From Daucus carota subsp. sativus (Eukaryota > Streptophyta > Magnoliopsida > Apiales > Apiaceae): 64,000 bases of DNA. The DNA lies in NCBI RefSeq assembly GCF_001625215.2, contig NC_030381.2, forward strand, positions 40,484,689 to 40,548,688, given 5' to 3'. The notes under the pieces were generated by a model. The model worked only from the letters and a program-made list of their open reading frames with translations. It was not told where the DNA came from and did not search any database. The position numbers were made by a program, and so were the translations under genes. Shown here piece after piece: positions 24,136 to 36,639 of this stretch. The stretch's first letter is position 1. Each line of letters opens with the position of its first letter.

Positions 24136-24465
24136 GGTCGTGTTTGGACGTTAGCGGTTTGGGGAAAAATCAGAGATTTGGGATGATTTAGAGGTTTGAC
24201 TATTTCAATCCGCTAATGATAGTGTTTGATTATCAGCGGATTGATTATCAGCGGATTAAATAGAGGTTTGGGTTCAAAAAGCTACTTTTAGGAGTTTTTT
24301 GAGTTAGAGGTTTTGGTATGTGTCATGAAAAGTTAATGAAACAGCTATTTACCAAACAATTTTACACGGAACCGATAATTCAATCTGATAGTCAAAAAAT
24401 CTATTTCAATCAACTGGTCAAAACATCTGATTCAAACCGCTAATCGCTAATTCCCAAACAGGGCC
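24136..24465. mobile_element. MITE with GGYCNTGTTTGG-type ends
   Basis: The left end is GGTCGTGTTTGGACGTTAGC. The right end, inverted, reads GGCCCTGTTTGGGAATTAGC. Inside, AGCGGTTTG at the left is mirrored by CAAACCGCT at the right. The length is about 330 bp with no coding capacity. The ends resemble Tourist-like (PIF/Harbinger) elements, but the target duplication is unclear (ATA on both sides at best). Confidence 0.7.
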
Positions 24466-24529
24466 ATAAGATAAATGGTAAGTGTATCTTGGGTAGAAAG
24501 AACTACAACGAACATGATCAACACGGGAT

Positions 24530-24710
24530 GCAGAACCAAGACAACATCATCTATGCTACAAATAAACGCGCAACTAAGACAACATTGATGTAGTACAAAT
24601 AAACGCAGAACTAATACAACATCATCTATAGTACAAATACACCCAGAATTAAGACAACATATAAACACAAGATAGCATTATCTTCTAATACAAATAAACT
24701 CAACACTGGA
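24530..24710. repeat. Degenerate minisatellite, about 40-bp unit
   Basis: Four or so imperfect copies of a unit containing AAGACAACATCATCTA and GTACAAATAAACGC are arranged head to tail, with variants such as GAATTAAGACAACAT. It lies about 220 bp beyond the 3' end of the minus-strand DMS3-like gene. No function is suggested by the sequence. Confidence 0.75.
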
Positions 24711-24925
24711 AAAGGATGTCATAAGTCCAGACTTGTAATGGGAATCAGTGGGTGGGAAATGAACCTTTAGGTTACCCCTCATCCTCAGAAACGGCCATAT
24801 TCAGATTTAAGAACAGTAAGACAATAGCACAACTACAGAATCATACTAAATGATGACAAGAGAGTGAGTTGATGTCTTGATGAACTGTTTCATCTTGAGG
24901 CCAAACTCTCTTGCCCAGCTGGAAT

Positions 24926-27900
24926 CTACTGCTGCTCCTGCTTCGGCTGCACATTATAATCAGAAATACGAATAATAATCTGAATAGAATTCCCAATGAG
25001 TTTTTAATATAAGTATTTAACATTATTTGTATTCTAATTGGGAAGTTATGATTTATTAGAGAATAATACCAGAAAAAATATTTACAATAGGGAAACTTTA
25101 ATTATTGTTATAATATATATGTATTACCCTTGGGTATTTAATAGGCAAAAGTTTGTATAGCATATGACTAGCGTGATGCAGTTGAATTAATACACCATGA
25201 CATGACTGATAATTAATGTATGTTTCAGACAATACCTGAGCTGGATGTGAACTTCTTGCCAAGAACCGAACAAAATCTTGTTTCTTGATTTCAAAATCGA
25301 ACTTGGCCTGGTCCAGCTTTGATTGTTCTCTCTGCATAACTTCTAGCAATCTTTCGAGATCCCACTTTTTTCTGTGCAGGTTGTTTTCAATCTCGTAGTA
25401 GTTTCCGGGTACACTTGATTTTTCGCAGATTCTTGGGAACTTCACTTCTGCTTCTTCCCTTTTATCACGGAAGTTAGAGAAATGAAGATGAAGCCATTAA
25501 AAAACGGAAATGTGTATTAGATATGTAAACTTTTCAGATTTAATAAAATAACACAAGGGATACAAAGAAAGATATCTATATAATTAATTATTTGATTGGA
25601 GTGTTGATTCAAGTGATGATATAAAGAATGTCCCAACATTGATCAGTAGATACTGATTGCACTTATTAATGACTATTGACAACCAGGATCTTTAGATTTA
25701 GTATGCAACCATATTTAGGACCTCCTATAATTTATATCAGACCTTACAAGGACCCTACAGATTTGATCGACAAAGACATAGAAGTCCAGCCCCAGACAAC
25801 TCCTCGAATCAAAACAACAATTATGGAAAAGGAGCATATATGCGTACATGCAACAGAACCACCACCTATCACAAAACATATACTTAGACACTGCACGACT
25901 CCAGCTTGTTTTTTCTGAAAATCCTTCACACGTCAAGTAAATGATGCCTTGTTCCTAAATATGAACACTATCAATGTCGATACAAAAAATATCCTGACAA
26001 AAAGAGATTATAAATGTAGATTTTGCAACAAAAACGACAAGAGCGATATCGCAAAGATCGATTTTACCTATTCCCCAGGTAATAATCACCACGGCTTCTC
26101 ATTATTCCTCCATCCAAAGATAATGCTCCATCAGATATGAGGGGGCGGGCCTTCAACATGTCTTTCCTAGTTCTATAAACTTGAAGGTGCGAGAAGAGAT
26201 GATAAAAAAGAGTCTCTCTAAGGCCATAGCCGGAGGTTGTGACGTAAAAGTTTGCCTTATCAATATGGATCATATTCACAGCATATCCAAGAAAGCCACT
26301 AGGAATTTCTCCACCAGGAAATTTTGGCTTTGGAAGATCAAGCCTCCTTTGTGGATCGTTAGCTATAAACTTGCCAACATAAGGTCTATGACATATATAG
26401 AGGGAGAGACAGAGAAAAAATATGAGAAAGAAAAAGATAAATATAAGAAAGAAAGAAAACCCAGGGAAGATTAACAAATGAAGAAAATAACCACATACAT
26501 TATATCAGCAAGACAAATGACATGAAATCGTCCATGTATAGTACGTCCAACAGAATAGCCGAGCCCATGAAGACCATGGTTCCTGTTTATAGCACCTTCT
26601 GTATCACAAGACTCAATAGCTTCAACTCCAATAAAAGTTTTGCAAACAAGTGCCAACATTGTTTCTTTTCCCAAGTACTCTGCGAAAAGCCTAACACCAT
26701 AACAATGTAGTCCATTACTTAATAATTCAATATATCTACAATTCTGTTAAAAAACAAGAAAAAACTTCTAAACTGTATGTAAATTAGGTCTATCAGTTCT
26801 AATCTAGAAATATCTTTTTCTGTAGAGTCATCATTTCCATGTTTGTAATCTAATACTACCCCAAAGAATAAGAAGGCTTTATGTGTGTGTAGAAGGGCAT
26901 GCAAGCTTGAGTTTAGTCAAACCTTATTGACCATTTTAGATGTCTGAGTTAGCAATAAAAAGTATTTCTGGAACAAGAAGTAAAAACCTTGAAGGGTAAG
27001 TTGCAGACATATTTTTTGATAAGAGAACTATAGCTATAACACAGAAAAGCCTTTTCAATAATTTTGCTATTGGAAGCTGAAAATTTTCTAACAGCCAAAT
27101 TAAAAACTGTACTCTGATAAACTCCGTGTGAGAGTGGTAGACTCATCTTGGAAGTTGCCACTTCTTTTGAAACACCAACAACCATACAAAATGAAACATG
27201 CAAGTTACACAATGTGTACTATACTGACCAGCTAAGGTTTTCATCATCCACTTTGCCAAGCGTAGCAACAATACCAGTTACATCGTTCACTAATGGACTG
27301 TGAGAAACCTGAGTTCCATGTCGAGTTTTTAACTGGCATACAAGTCCAGCAGCAGATTTCTCCAGCTTTAAAATATTTTTATATGTCTCATCCTCACTTT
27401 GAGAATCCTCTTCTTCAGGTTTAATAGATGATGCATGATGCTTGCCAGTTATAACTGAGAATGAAATTAGCAGAGGATAGTGAAACAGCAAGTAGATGAG
27501 GTGATAGAGACATTGTTCCTGCAAGAAAAAATCTTACCTTCTAATATAATATCTGTCAAACTGAAGTGACTTCTGCCTCTTAACTTTCCCTATTGTCAAG
27601 CTCTTTTACTTATTTTAAGTTAAAAACATAAAACTGGAAAGTTAATCTACAAGGCCGAAAGCACCTACTTGTGGAGGTAGTCGACAATTATTGTTTAGAG
27701 CAATAGTTTGGTTCATGTGATGATCTATAAAGTGATTACAATTACCTTTAGCTGTGATATCACAGGTAACACTATCTCATATAGTGACCCTCAAATCATT
27801 CTTGTAGAAAGTTGATTATCATTAAGATAAAAGAAAGGTTTCGTTATATATAAAGCTTAGGAATGTAAGTTGTGTGGAAACAGAATTTCCCACCTAAATG

Positions 27901-28477
27901 TGAACTCTTCCAACTAGTTAGTGATAAATCATATGTTTTAAAACTCACTAAAGGTTATTGGAAACAAAATGCTGCTCAGTGGTTTCATTAGTTCAAGAAA
28001 GCTATCACATTTCTAACTCTTGCAACTCTCTAGTTATCTCATTTATAAAAATATATACTATTGGGTTTAGTGCTGATATGGATATCGCGTACCTTCCAGA
28101 TCTATAATGGAATCATCTACACCGTCTTTCTCCATCCTCAGATACCTAATTTTGTCTTCATAGTGTTTGACCGTAAGACCTAATATCTCTATATCATCCT
28201 GAAATTTCTGCAATGATATAACAAAAGATCATAATTGGCTGAAAGATATATTTTCCAAAAATGAAACAATCATTAAGGCATATACACAAGATTATAAGAG
28301 ATAATTGACTCAAATGTTGTTAGTAAGAACCCATTTACTATTATAATAATATGCAGGAACAGAAACATGTGCATCATTAACATCCTTAACAACCTTAGTG
28401 ACACGGACAGCTGCTTCCGCCTGCTGATAAGCCTCATCTATTTCAGCTTTTGGAGTACCAGTATTACATGCAGACAT
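24926..28477 (-). CDS. DMS3: DMS3-like SMC-hinge protein, complete minus-strand copy (M)
   Basis: Exons in transcript order: 28477-28394, 28207-28093, 27454-27229, 26690-26499, 26385-26068, 25458-25236, 24946-24926. The GT-AG phases join into 392 aa ending in TAG. An untranslated exon ends at 29614; the reading frame just upstream of the chosen ATG contains a stop. The protein has a short N-terminal coiled coil (residues about 30-66), an SMC-hinge-like core (about 90-310) with [53 protein letters not shown] and [12 protein letters not shown], and a C-terminal coiled coil (about 325-380). These are the DMS3 family blocks. DMS3 acts in the DDR complex (DRD1-DMS3-RDM1) recruiting Pol V in RNA-directed DNA methylation. 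It differs from the plus-strand copies by Ile for Arg at the exon 5/6 join (ADI-I-PY versus ADI-R-PY) and by a longer exon 7 (adds SSHPAQ). GMI1 is a related family but is much longer. Confidence 0.9.
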
Positions 28478-29800
28478 TATCGGCAACTGATTTTGAACTC
28501 GTAATGCCTTTCTCTGAACGGAAAACAGAGAAAATACATATATTAATATATCATGAAGTAGCTAATCATCTATTATACAATCATCCCTGCAGTGGAGCTA
28601 GGAAAGCATCCAGGCAGGGACTGGAATATCAGTGTCCTGCTAGCATGCTAAAATAGAAATGGGTAAGATATCTATTGAATGAAGATACAAAAGGAGAAAC
28701 ATATAGCATGTAAATTACACCACAGTGTCGATAGATTGCGAAAGATTTAGAAAGTAAATTAGATGAGTTTCAGCTATCATTTACCAATTATTTGGAAACC
28801 ACTTAAATTACCTAGAATTTTTATAATCTTACCATACAATAATAAAAAGATCAATTATGAAACTAAACACAAAATGGAAAGTAATTCTCTCAACAATTTC
28901 CAAGAACAGGATAGTCAGTCAAATGGAAAATGGACATAGATTTGAAACTAGCATTAGTTTATACATTCCTCTTAGTCTGGACTCTAGGTATAATTTTTTT
29001 GCTATCTTTTTTAGAGAACCACCTAAACTCCTAAAGTTCCAACTAAAATGTAAAGTTCTAACTAAATTATCTCAATTAAAGTAATGAGCCCCCAATATAT
29101 GGGGGACTCATTACTTCAACTAATCCCCATGTTCCTCTAACGGATTAAAGGGCTTCGATGTTCCCCGCCACCTCTATATTAGTGTTTTTGCAAATGGAGA
29201 AGAAGCAAAAAAAATCGCAATCATGCATATATATCCTATTTTGTTGGTATAATTAAATGATCCCGCACTAATGCCTCATCCAAACCTCACCATCTAGTCA
29301 CAAATCAATAAGAAAAGGGCATCCACAAGGTAACAAATAAATTAAAAAAATAAAAATTGATCAGCACACAACATGATTTCAAATCCGAAAGAAACAACTT
29401 GTATGGAGTGATACTTATGAATCATAAAGTTGAAAGAAACAATAATTTCATCAGAAAGATAAGAAAGAGAGACATGCAAGAGATGTTAAGCAAGAAAGAT
29501 TAAAGAGTTGTAGCAGCTTGATCACATGGTTCACGACCAATTTAATTAGTGAAACGCGTAGATCAAACTAAAATATATAGACACAGACACCCGTATGTAT
29601 ATTTAAATGAAACCTATTGGGTCGATGCACCACCGCTCCGACGAGGGTTGCCGGAAAATAGACAAAAGAGTGCTGCTTCTTACTCTCTGGTCTTGTCTAG
29701 TCTTGTAAATATAATAATATATACACCCAAATCTTTTCTTTCTTTTTTTTTGCTAAATTTTCTCACGAATAAACTTAAAAATATAATATTCAGATTTTAT
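28478..29800 (-). promoter_or_regulatory. 5' UTR intron, untranslated exon and upstream region of DMS3-like copy M
   Basis: An untranslated first exon ends at 29614 (- strand CGACCCAATAG, then GTTTCA). It is recognised because it matches the untranslated exon of the plus-strand copies: TTTCCGGC, then CG-rich sequence, then GCATCRACC just before the donor. The intron runs from 29613 down to about 28515. The transcription start is not determined. A 38-bp palindrome lies inside the intron. Confidence 0.6.
29079..29116. repeat. 38-bp near-perfect palindrome
   Basis: AAGTAATGAGCCCCCAATAT is followed by ATGGGGGACTCATTACTT. The arms pair almost fully with no loop. It lies in the 5' UTR intron of DMS3-like copy M and has no extended inverted flanks. 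Confidence 0.85.
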
Positions 29801-29986
29801 GATATCGAAGATGTAAATTATAATAAATTACATACTTATTTATCATATTTCAGGTTTTTTATTGAATATTTATTTCAAAAAGATGATGTGCAACATATTT
29901 TTTTAAAACTGATTTAAGATTTAATAAGTATCATCAAAACTACTGTCCAAGATAGTTTCTAAAATATATATATCACAAAATTTTAC

Positions 29987-29988
<2 letters not shown>

Positions 29989-30028
<40 letters not shown>
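29989..30028. repeat. AT dinucleotide microsatellite
   Basis: A run of about 20 AT units in AT-rich DNA upstream of DMS3-like copy M. Confidence 0.95.
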
Positions 30029-30031
<3 letters not shown>

Positions 30032-30312
30032 AAAAAAGATTTCAATTAGAAAGAATGTGATACTCATATAAAATAAATAACAATATGATAACAAGATTTT
30101 TCTTTAGATTTAATTACTACAACAATTTTTTATCATTAAACTCATGTTTGAGATGGCACATGTAAATTTTAAAATTAATTTAAATTGATTTTTTTAAATC
30201 CAAAATCGAAATGGATAGTACAAACATCAAATTGGTTCTTCAAAACTTATTATCTTTCGGATTGATTGGTATTTCCTTCTGTTTACTTTCTTGTTTTGTG
30301 TATTAGAATCAA

Positions 30313-30550
30313 TGTGCGTGTTTGGCAACCGGAAAGAAATGCTTCTTTCCGTAATAAGCCAGCTTCCACTCTTCTTATCCAGTTTGTGTAAAAAGTCTAT
30401 AAGCACCTATAAAAAGTTAAGAATGCTAGCTCTTCTACTTTTTTCCCAAACACTTTAATCACTTATAATTCTTAACTTGCTTATCACTTTTACTTCACTT
30501 TTTTTACTTTAAACAAGAAGCACTTATTTTAAACTCACTCAAACGTCCCC
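30313..30550. mobile_element. Possible MITE between the two minus-strand genes
   Basis: The left end GCGTGTTTGGCAACCGG and the right end ACTCAAACGTCCCC (inverted GGGGACGTTTGAGT) form weak terminal inverted repeats around internal AAGCAC/AAGTG-rich sequence typical of small plant hAT- or Harbinger-type elements. No clear target duplication is seen. Confidence 0.4.
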
Positions 30551-30866
30551 ATATCCATGATTTCAGTTCCTGCTAGCATATCACTGTGTCAAATTGCAGG
30601 GCAATACAAGTATTCGATTTGATATTCATTTTGAATTCTAGCTACCAAGGCCAAGCCTTATAGAAAGCTCTCCAAAATCATTTCAAGAAAATACAAATGA
30701 TTAGTCATTCATATGGTGTATTTCCAACTGTTAATTTCCTTCAAGGTTTCTTTGCAAAGACAAATTTTCAGAGCACTCCACATAACACATACTAACAAGA
30801 GATTCAACTGGTCTGATTGGTATTTACTTTATCACAGAGTAGAAAGTTTGGAGTGCTCCGAGGACA

Positions 30867-33800
30867 TCAGGAACTTGGTTGGCGTCTTTGAAAAACAAAT
30901 AAAGAACCTCTGGAACCTTTGCCAAGCCTGATCTTCTCATCTACGTAAGTAATCTCAAGCTTAACCTCGCTCTCACCACCATAGGTAAACTCAAGTCCTC
31001 CCACTTTTAGTTCAGGTGGCTCAAACACTACTTGTATCCATTTCTCATCTAGAGCCTTCAGTTTTCCTGAAATAAATATGATCCGTCAGATTATGCAAAC
31101 AACAAAAAAGTGCATTTTGCTGCAGGCTGGATGCAGCACAGCCTGCAGCACAGCTGGGCTTCAAGCATTTATCAGTGAATAAAGATGTACCATCTATTAT
31201 GAGAAACGAGGCTGGAAAAGGGATAGGGTAGACGAATTTAAGCAATTTCTTGAATTATTTCGTGCATGTATTCTGTGATGAAATCTAATTGTCTAAAGAC
31301 AGGTTAGAAGACTATAAAGATCTCCACCTGAGCTGACAAGCTCCTTTGTCTAAGGTTAAACAATTATAGCAATACAAACCTGTCTTTTTTGTGTTAGCCT
31401 GCATCTAATTAGTAATCCACCCATCTTTATATTCTTTATCAATCCACTCATCTTTCTTCATTCTGACTTTGCTGATTGTAATCACATTACATTCTACTCC
31501 AAGGATATAACCAATATGATTATAAGGCGACCAATCAAGACATGCAACATATACTTCTGCCAACCATTTTAGTACTCCTAGCAATCTCCATGATTAAACA
31601 TAATATGTCTGACTACGACTAGAGTTCGGCTTGATTGTTTAGTAGAAATGGATGCTATCTGCATTAAATATCAAACTTGTGTCTTTCCCAGATATGCTGT
31701 GAATTTGATCCTTGCTAATAGTACAAACGTAACCAGGTACAAGAAATTATCCTCGCACAAGTTCTTAAAGAACTTGTAAATAAGCAAATCAACTCCATTT
31801 TTCAAGGAAAGAGGTCTTATGTTAATTTCATCAGAGAGTCCTCTTATGAAAGGACTTACCATTTAAAGACACCTCACCATCAAGCCCAAATGCGGAAAAG
31901 GCAACCTTGTTTTTCACAATATTAGGAGGTTCAACAGCCTGTATCATTTCCTTTGTCTTGAAAAATATTCGGCCCAATGCACTCCTGAAGCCTCCACCAG
32001 GTGATGTAGGATTTGAACAATAAACAACATCCCATTCTGTAAAATTTGTTAGCTGAACCTTGTTATAGTGACACATAAACAGTTACTAAAAAGAAGAGAA
32101 ATCAGCAGATTGCAATTCTACTGTACAGAACATGTACAAGGATAAATGTACATAAATAGAATCATCTTGGCATAACAGAATTATCTTAATTAATTCAAAT
32201 TATGATACCATTTATACACCTTCATAAAGTAATGTCATATATTTCCATAATAGAAGCGGTTGAAGACAGTGAATTTGGTAATTGGTGTCGCATTGGTATG
32301 GTAATTAAAAACAAATTTGGGGGCCTGAAAGAGAAGATTATAGTATGCTGTATGCCTGTGATTATATATGCTTCTTTTGTTGAGGGTTTACTAGAAATTT
32401 AAAAGAAAACAGTCATATTAGAAATAAATATAGTACAGAATTTCTAGTGAAATATTTGACTCCAATTTTGAATAAAAATAAATAATTAGAGCAACCAGTC
32501 TGTATTTAAAGTGTAACACCATACAATTTTTATATAAGTAGAAATAGTAAGTCTGCAAATAGATGGGAGCCTTGATCAATCCATATGTTGTGCCTCTCAG
32601 ACTTCAGATTCTCATCATCTACACTATGAGGCCCAACTAACATCCCTTTCAAATACAAATGTACTGTCCAGGTTTTAAATGATTATGTGCCAATGACTAT
32701 TAGCATGATATTTTAACTGGCAAATGCATGCCTAGATAAGCTCTTTGTATCACTGAAAAGCAGTTTACTTGTGTCATCGGAAATTAGTTTAGTAGTTACT
32801 GGTAACATTTTTTTTTAATATTTTAGTTAACCTAATCTGAAAGATCCACAGAAAAAAGGATTGACAATTTCACTTTAATTAGAAATATATTGAACGTAAA
32901 TGATATCCTGTTACACATAATTTATGCTTCAAAAGGTTAAAAACATGTTCGCCATAAAAAAGACATCAACTTAAATACAATTTTAATAATTAAGTGCTGA
33001 CTAAACTCTCAAATGTTCAGCAGGAGACTTAAATGAAACAAATTAATGTAACTTCTATGCTGTATTCTGGTCAGAGTGAAATTTTGGAAGTCAAGAGAAG
33101 TAGAAATTATGCAGCTAGGGAGGTACATAATATATTAGTTACGACAATAGAGACCGGGAAAGTTCACCTCCAAATATAAGAGGGCAGTTTACAGGTTCAT
33201 CCACACAAAATTCCTTGAGCGCTTGAGCCAGTTCAGCTACCTTTTTGTGCTCATCCGTCTTCAAAGTAACTCCCCGATCTGTTTGCACAACCTAGTTAAG
33301 ACAGAATGTTCAATTCTTCTGATAATTCAGACCTTAATCTAAGCAGTATTAATAGAACTCATGAAACAGATGGAGTGCTAGCCATTTACACATTCATTCA
33401 TCGTTTCAACTATCAACACTAGTCCTACAAATGATTAATCAAGCAAAAGCACATAATTAGACATAGGAAATGTTGGGCAGCTAAGCAAGCCCAACTCCAC
33501 AATAGCATGATATTGTCCGTCCAACTAACTCTTCCTAGGACCATTACATGAGCCATAACTCCACGATACTACGATATTATCCGCATTGGGCCGAGGCCTT
33601 ATCCGGCTGTTCATATTCTATCTATCTCCCCCTCCCACAACCAACGTGAGACAACTCCTAACAATATAGGCGCTCAAACATTAGAATCGAAGAGGATAAG
33701 TTACCAAAAACATTGCTATTTGTCAATTAAGACCACCTCTCCTCCATCTCCCAAATCATGAGTTCAATTTTTCGATTTTGTATAGATTTGAACCGAAGCT

Positions 33801-34059
33801 GTTGTAAGAGGAGCCTAAAAGAGAGAAAGAGTAAGAGTGATGCTAATAAAAAAGAAACAAACAAACAAACCTTGGAAAGAATGGAGGAAACAAGTGGTGA
33901 AGGTGCAGAAGCAGCAGCAGCACTGAGTGGGCTAGTTGAGGTTGAGGAAGAAGCTCTAGTTATCAATCTAGCACTAGGGTACTTATATTTTGAAGCTCTC
34001 AAACTTGTGCTAGTAGTAATAGTTGCAGCTGCCATTAAAGAACAAGATGATGAAGCCAT
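30867..34059 (-). CDS. PAP8: Plastid-lipid-associated protein / fibrillin (PAP8-like), 4 exons
   Basis: Exons in transcript order: 34059-33871, 33291-33168, 32036-31860, 31066-30867. GT-AG introns and matching phases (0, 1, 1) give 229 aa ending in TGA. Residues 1-60 are rich in Ser, Thr and Ala with few acids, a typical chloroplast transit peptide. The mature part has NCPLIFG and then the PAP/fibrillin core (EWDVVYCSNPTSPGGGFRS, FFKTKEMIQAVE, FGLDGEVSLNGK). The C-terminus GKGSRGSLFVFQR follows a conserved YVDEKIRLG. Length and order match Arabidopsis PAP8 (At5g19940, about 239 aa). Fibrillins bind lipids in plastoglobules and thylakoids; this subgroup's exact role is less clear. The ATG is the first in the exon and fits the transit peptide. 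Confidence 0.93.
33471..33663. mobile_element. Possible short solo LTR (TRIM-like) in intron 1 of the PAP8-like gene
   Basis: A 193-bp block begins TGTTGGG and ends CCTAACA (inverted TGTTAGG), so it has the TG...CA ends of an LTR. It contains two copies of a CACRATA..ACGATATT/ATGATATTGTCCG motif and ends with CAACGTGAGACAACTCCTAACA. The sequence resembles a repeat often seen between plant genes. Clean 5-bp target duplications are not visible. Confidence 0.4.
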
Positions 34060-34314
34060 GGATTACTTTCTCAATTTTGCTCCTCATCATCTTTCTCTAC
34101 ATTACACTGTAGTATATTATATATGTGGCTCTTGAACATTCTTTCCCAATTATGTAGGACCCGCCCACGTGGCAAGCGATGCACCAGGCAAATGATGGTC
34201 AAAAATAATAAGAGATTGCCTATCAAAGGGTTTTTCCGGGCAATTTATCATTTTACGGAATTTTTAGCAAATATACGATTCTGCAAAAATTATATCTCTA
34301 AAATTTGAGTATCG
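34060..34314. other. Upstream region of PAP8-like gene and left border of the array
   Basis: This holds the 5' flank of the minus-strand PAP8-like gene. Homology to the plus-strand array begins abruptly at about 34315 (GTTAATACTCGG). Confidence 0.5.
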
Positions 34315-35638
34315 GTTAATACTCGGACTCAGTTTTGACTCAACTCGATAAGAAATATGCATTAGAAAAAGAAATTTTAATTTTAAACTTTATTTTTAGT
34401 TTTTCTATTTTCAATTTTGTAATCAAAATTTTAAAATTTTGAATTGTGTACTAAGAGACAAAGCCAATTGTAGAAATTTGAAAAAGATAAAAAAAATTTT
34501 GACCAGCTCGGGATTGACTCAGATGAGTTAGTTAAAAACTCGAACCAAATAAATAAAGAATTAAAATAAATTAAGAAAATCATATTGATATTATCACCCA
34601 CATATATATTAATACAAAATTTAATTCAAGAACTACATTTTACAAGATTGTGATAAAGACAAAGAATAAGGTGGCGGTAACACGACAAACGTAAAATCTC
34701 CTGTAACGATGTCCTTGCCAATTCTATCATTAGAATTATTGTTCATGTTGCGATATACAGTAAAAGAATCAAAATGCAAGATATTATTAAAAAAAATTGA
34801 TCCACTTTCGGGTGGAACATTAGAATTATCCAATATCAAAATATAAAATTTAGTTATCATTATATAATTTTTTTATTTAATAATAATTCTCAGTTGGAAC
34901 ATTAGGATTTTTGAATACAAGAATTTAGTTATCATTATATTTTTTTTCATATAATAATAAATATTATTTGTATACTACTATATATTGGTCTTCCAACATA
35001 ATTGTATATGCACCAAAACTATTAATTTTATTTTTCAAAACTCAAACAATTTATTTATATTATGAAAGAACTCTATATAAGTTCTATCATATTTTTGAAT
35101 TCAAATAAATAAACAAAAAATTTATATTGATATTATAGCGAAATTCATATTAATTCAAAACTCAGTTTAAGCCCTGTTTGGCCTAAGATTAACTTAACTT
35201 AAAACTTTTATTAAACCTTTGTTGAACAAATACCGAAAAAACTACCACTACCAGATTTACTAAACTCACAACAACTCTAGGTAGCATTACACGTTAAAGG
35301 TCTGTTTAAAAATTGCTCTCCTGTCAAAAAAAATATGCTAGTAAAAAAAGTTCCGTTATAAAAGTACTATTTGGTAATTTTTTTGATATTTACTTATTTT
35401 GAGTTATATAATATAAAAAAATAATATTTTTGATGAGATTTGATGATGAAATCTATATCTGCTTTCTGCAAAAGGTGAAAAGCAATTTTTTTTCAAAAGT
35501 ATGTGAGAACCTGCTTTTCGAAAAAGCAGTTTTCATCTAAAAACTGTTGTTAGTAAAAGCTGCTTTTATATTTAGCAAAGAGTTTTTCATCTGCTTGCAA
35601 AAACAGCAATACAAAACACTACATAAGGTGTTGTAACG

Positions 35639-36041
35639 GGGTGTATTCAACTCATATTTTAAAAGATTTTATATACTTTGTGGTTTTAATGAATTGTATG
35701 TTATTTTAGTTTATGTGGATTCTAGATGAAATGTCGTAGAATTAATAGAATTTAAACCACAAGACTTAAATCTCATGGATTTTAACGGAATTTCAAATAT
35801 CTTAAAATACAATGAACAATCTCATAAAATTCATCATTCTATGAATTAAAAAAATTCATTAACTAGTTCAATACCATCTGATTTTAATGGATTTTAAATA
35901 ATCCCAATGGAATGCAATCGAATTTTAAAGCATAATTTAAAATCCTGATTGAATGCAACGAGATTTTATAGTATATAATTTAAATCCTAATTGAATACCC
36001 CAAGATTCTGATATATTTTTTAGAATCTGAGTTAAATACCC
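35639..36041. mobile_element. MITE with GGGTGTATTCAACTC ends, carried in every unit
   Basis: The left end GGGTGTATTCAACTCATATT is matched by an inverted right end (GGGTATTTAACTCAGATTCT). The element is about 400 bp, very AT-rich and non-coding. Copies sit at the same place in the other units: 42368-42765, 49640-50042, 56359-56761 and, more diverged, 60954-61352. The insertion therefore predates the split of unit D from A-C. Confidence 0.6.
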
Positions 36042-36639
36042 TCGAATTTCATAAATGAAGAATATTTTTTTTCAAATTTCGATGAATACGGCCACCACTA
36101 AATTGACGTATCAGACTACTTAAACAATTATAAATTAAAAAATTTTAATTTTATCAAAGATTAAAGATGTTGTAAACTAGTTACATAATCTTTTTCGTCT
36201 TTTATAAATCACAAACCACAAAATAAGTTTACTAAAATAAAATATGTCATTCCGGAGTAAATTTATATCATAACATGCATTTGAAAATATATTTTTTTTA
36301 AAAGTGAAATTTTAAAATAAAATTTTTTATATCCGAACAAAGATGGTGTATATAAGTATGTTACGAAAATGATAATACAATCAAATAAAAAGTCAGTATA
36401 ATCATAATAAATGATAAATTTGAAACAATTTTTTTTTGAAAGCTATAAATTTTAAACAATTATTCAAATTCATGCGTGGCACCGCCCATAAGCTAGGATC
36501 TTATCATTTCCATTCAGATATGAAATTCAAAAAATCTGAATATTATATTTCTGATATTATTAGTATATTCAAAAAAAGGTATATTCAAAAAAAGGTTACG
36601 GTATCCGACAAAAAAAAGAAAAGGTTACGGTAAGAAACG

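Noticed and set aside
24841..25023. Ser/Arg-rich plus- or minus-frame readings around the last DMS3 exon
   Set aside because: Only the phase-0 frame joins the upstream exon and stops at once (PKQEQQ in M, QQKQEH in A-C); the SRSRS frame needs a phase not offered by the splice sites.
24926..28477. GMI1 (larger SMCHD1-like protein) instead of DMS3
   Set aside because: There is no GHKL ATPase region, and the gene length (about 390 aa) and block order fit DMS3.
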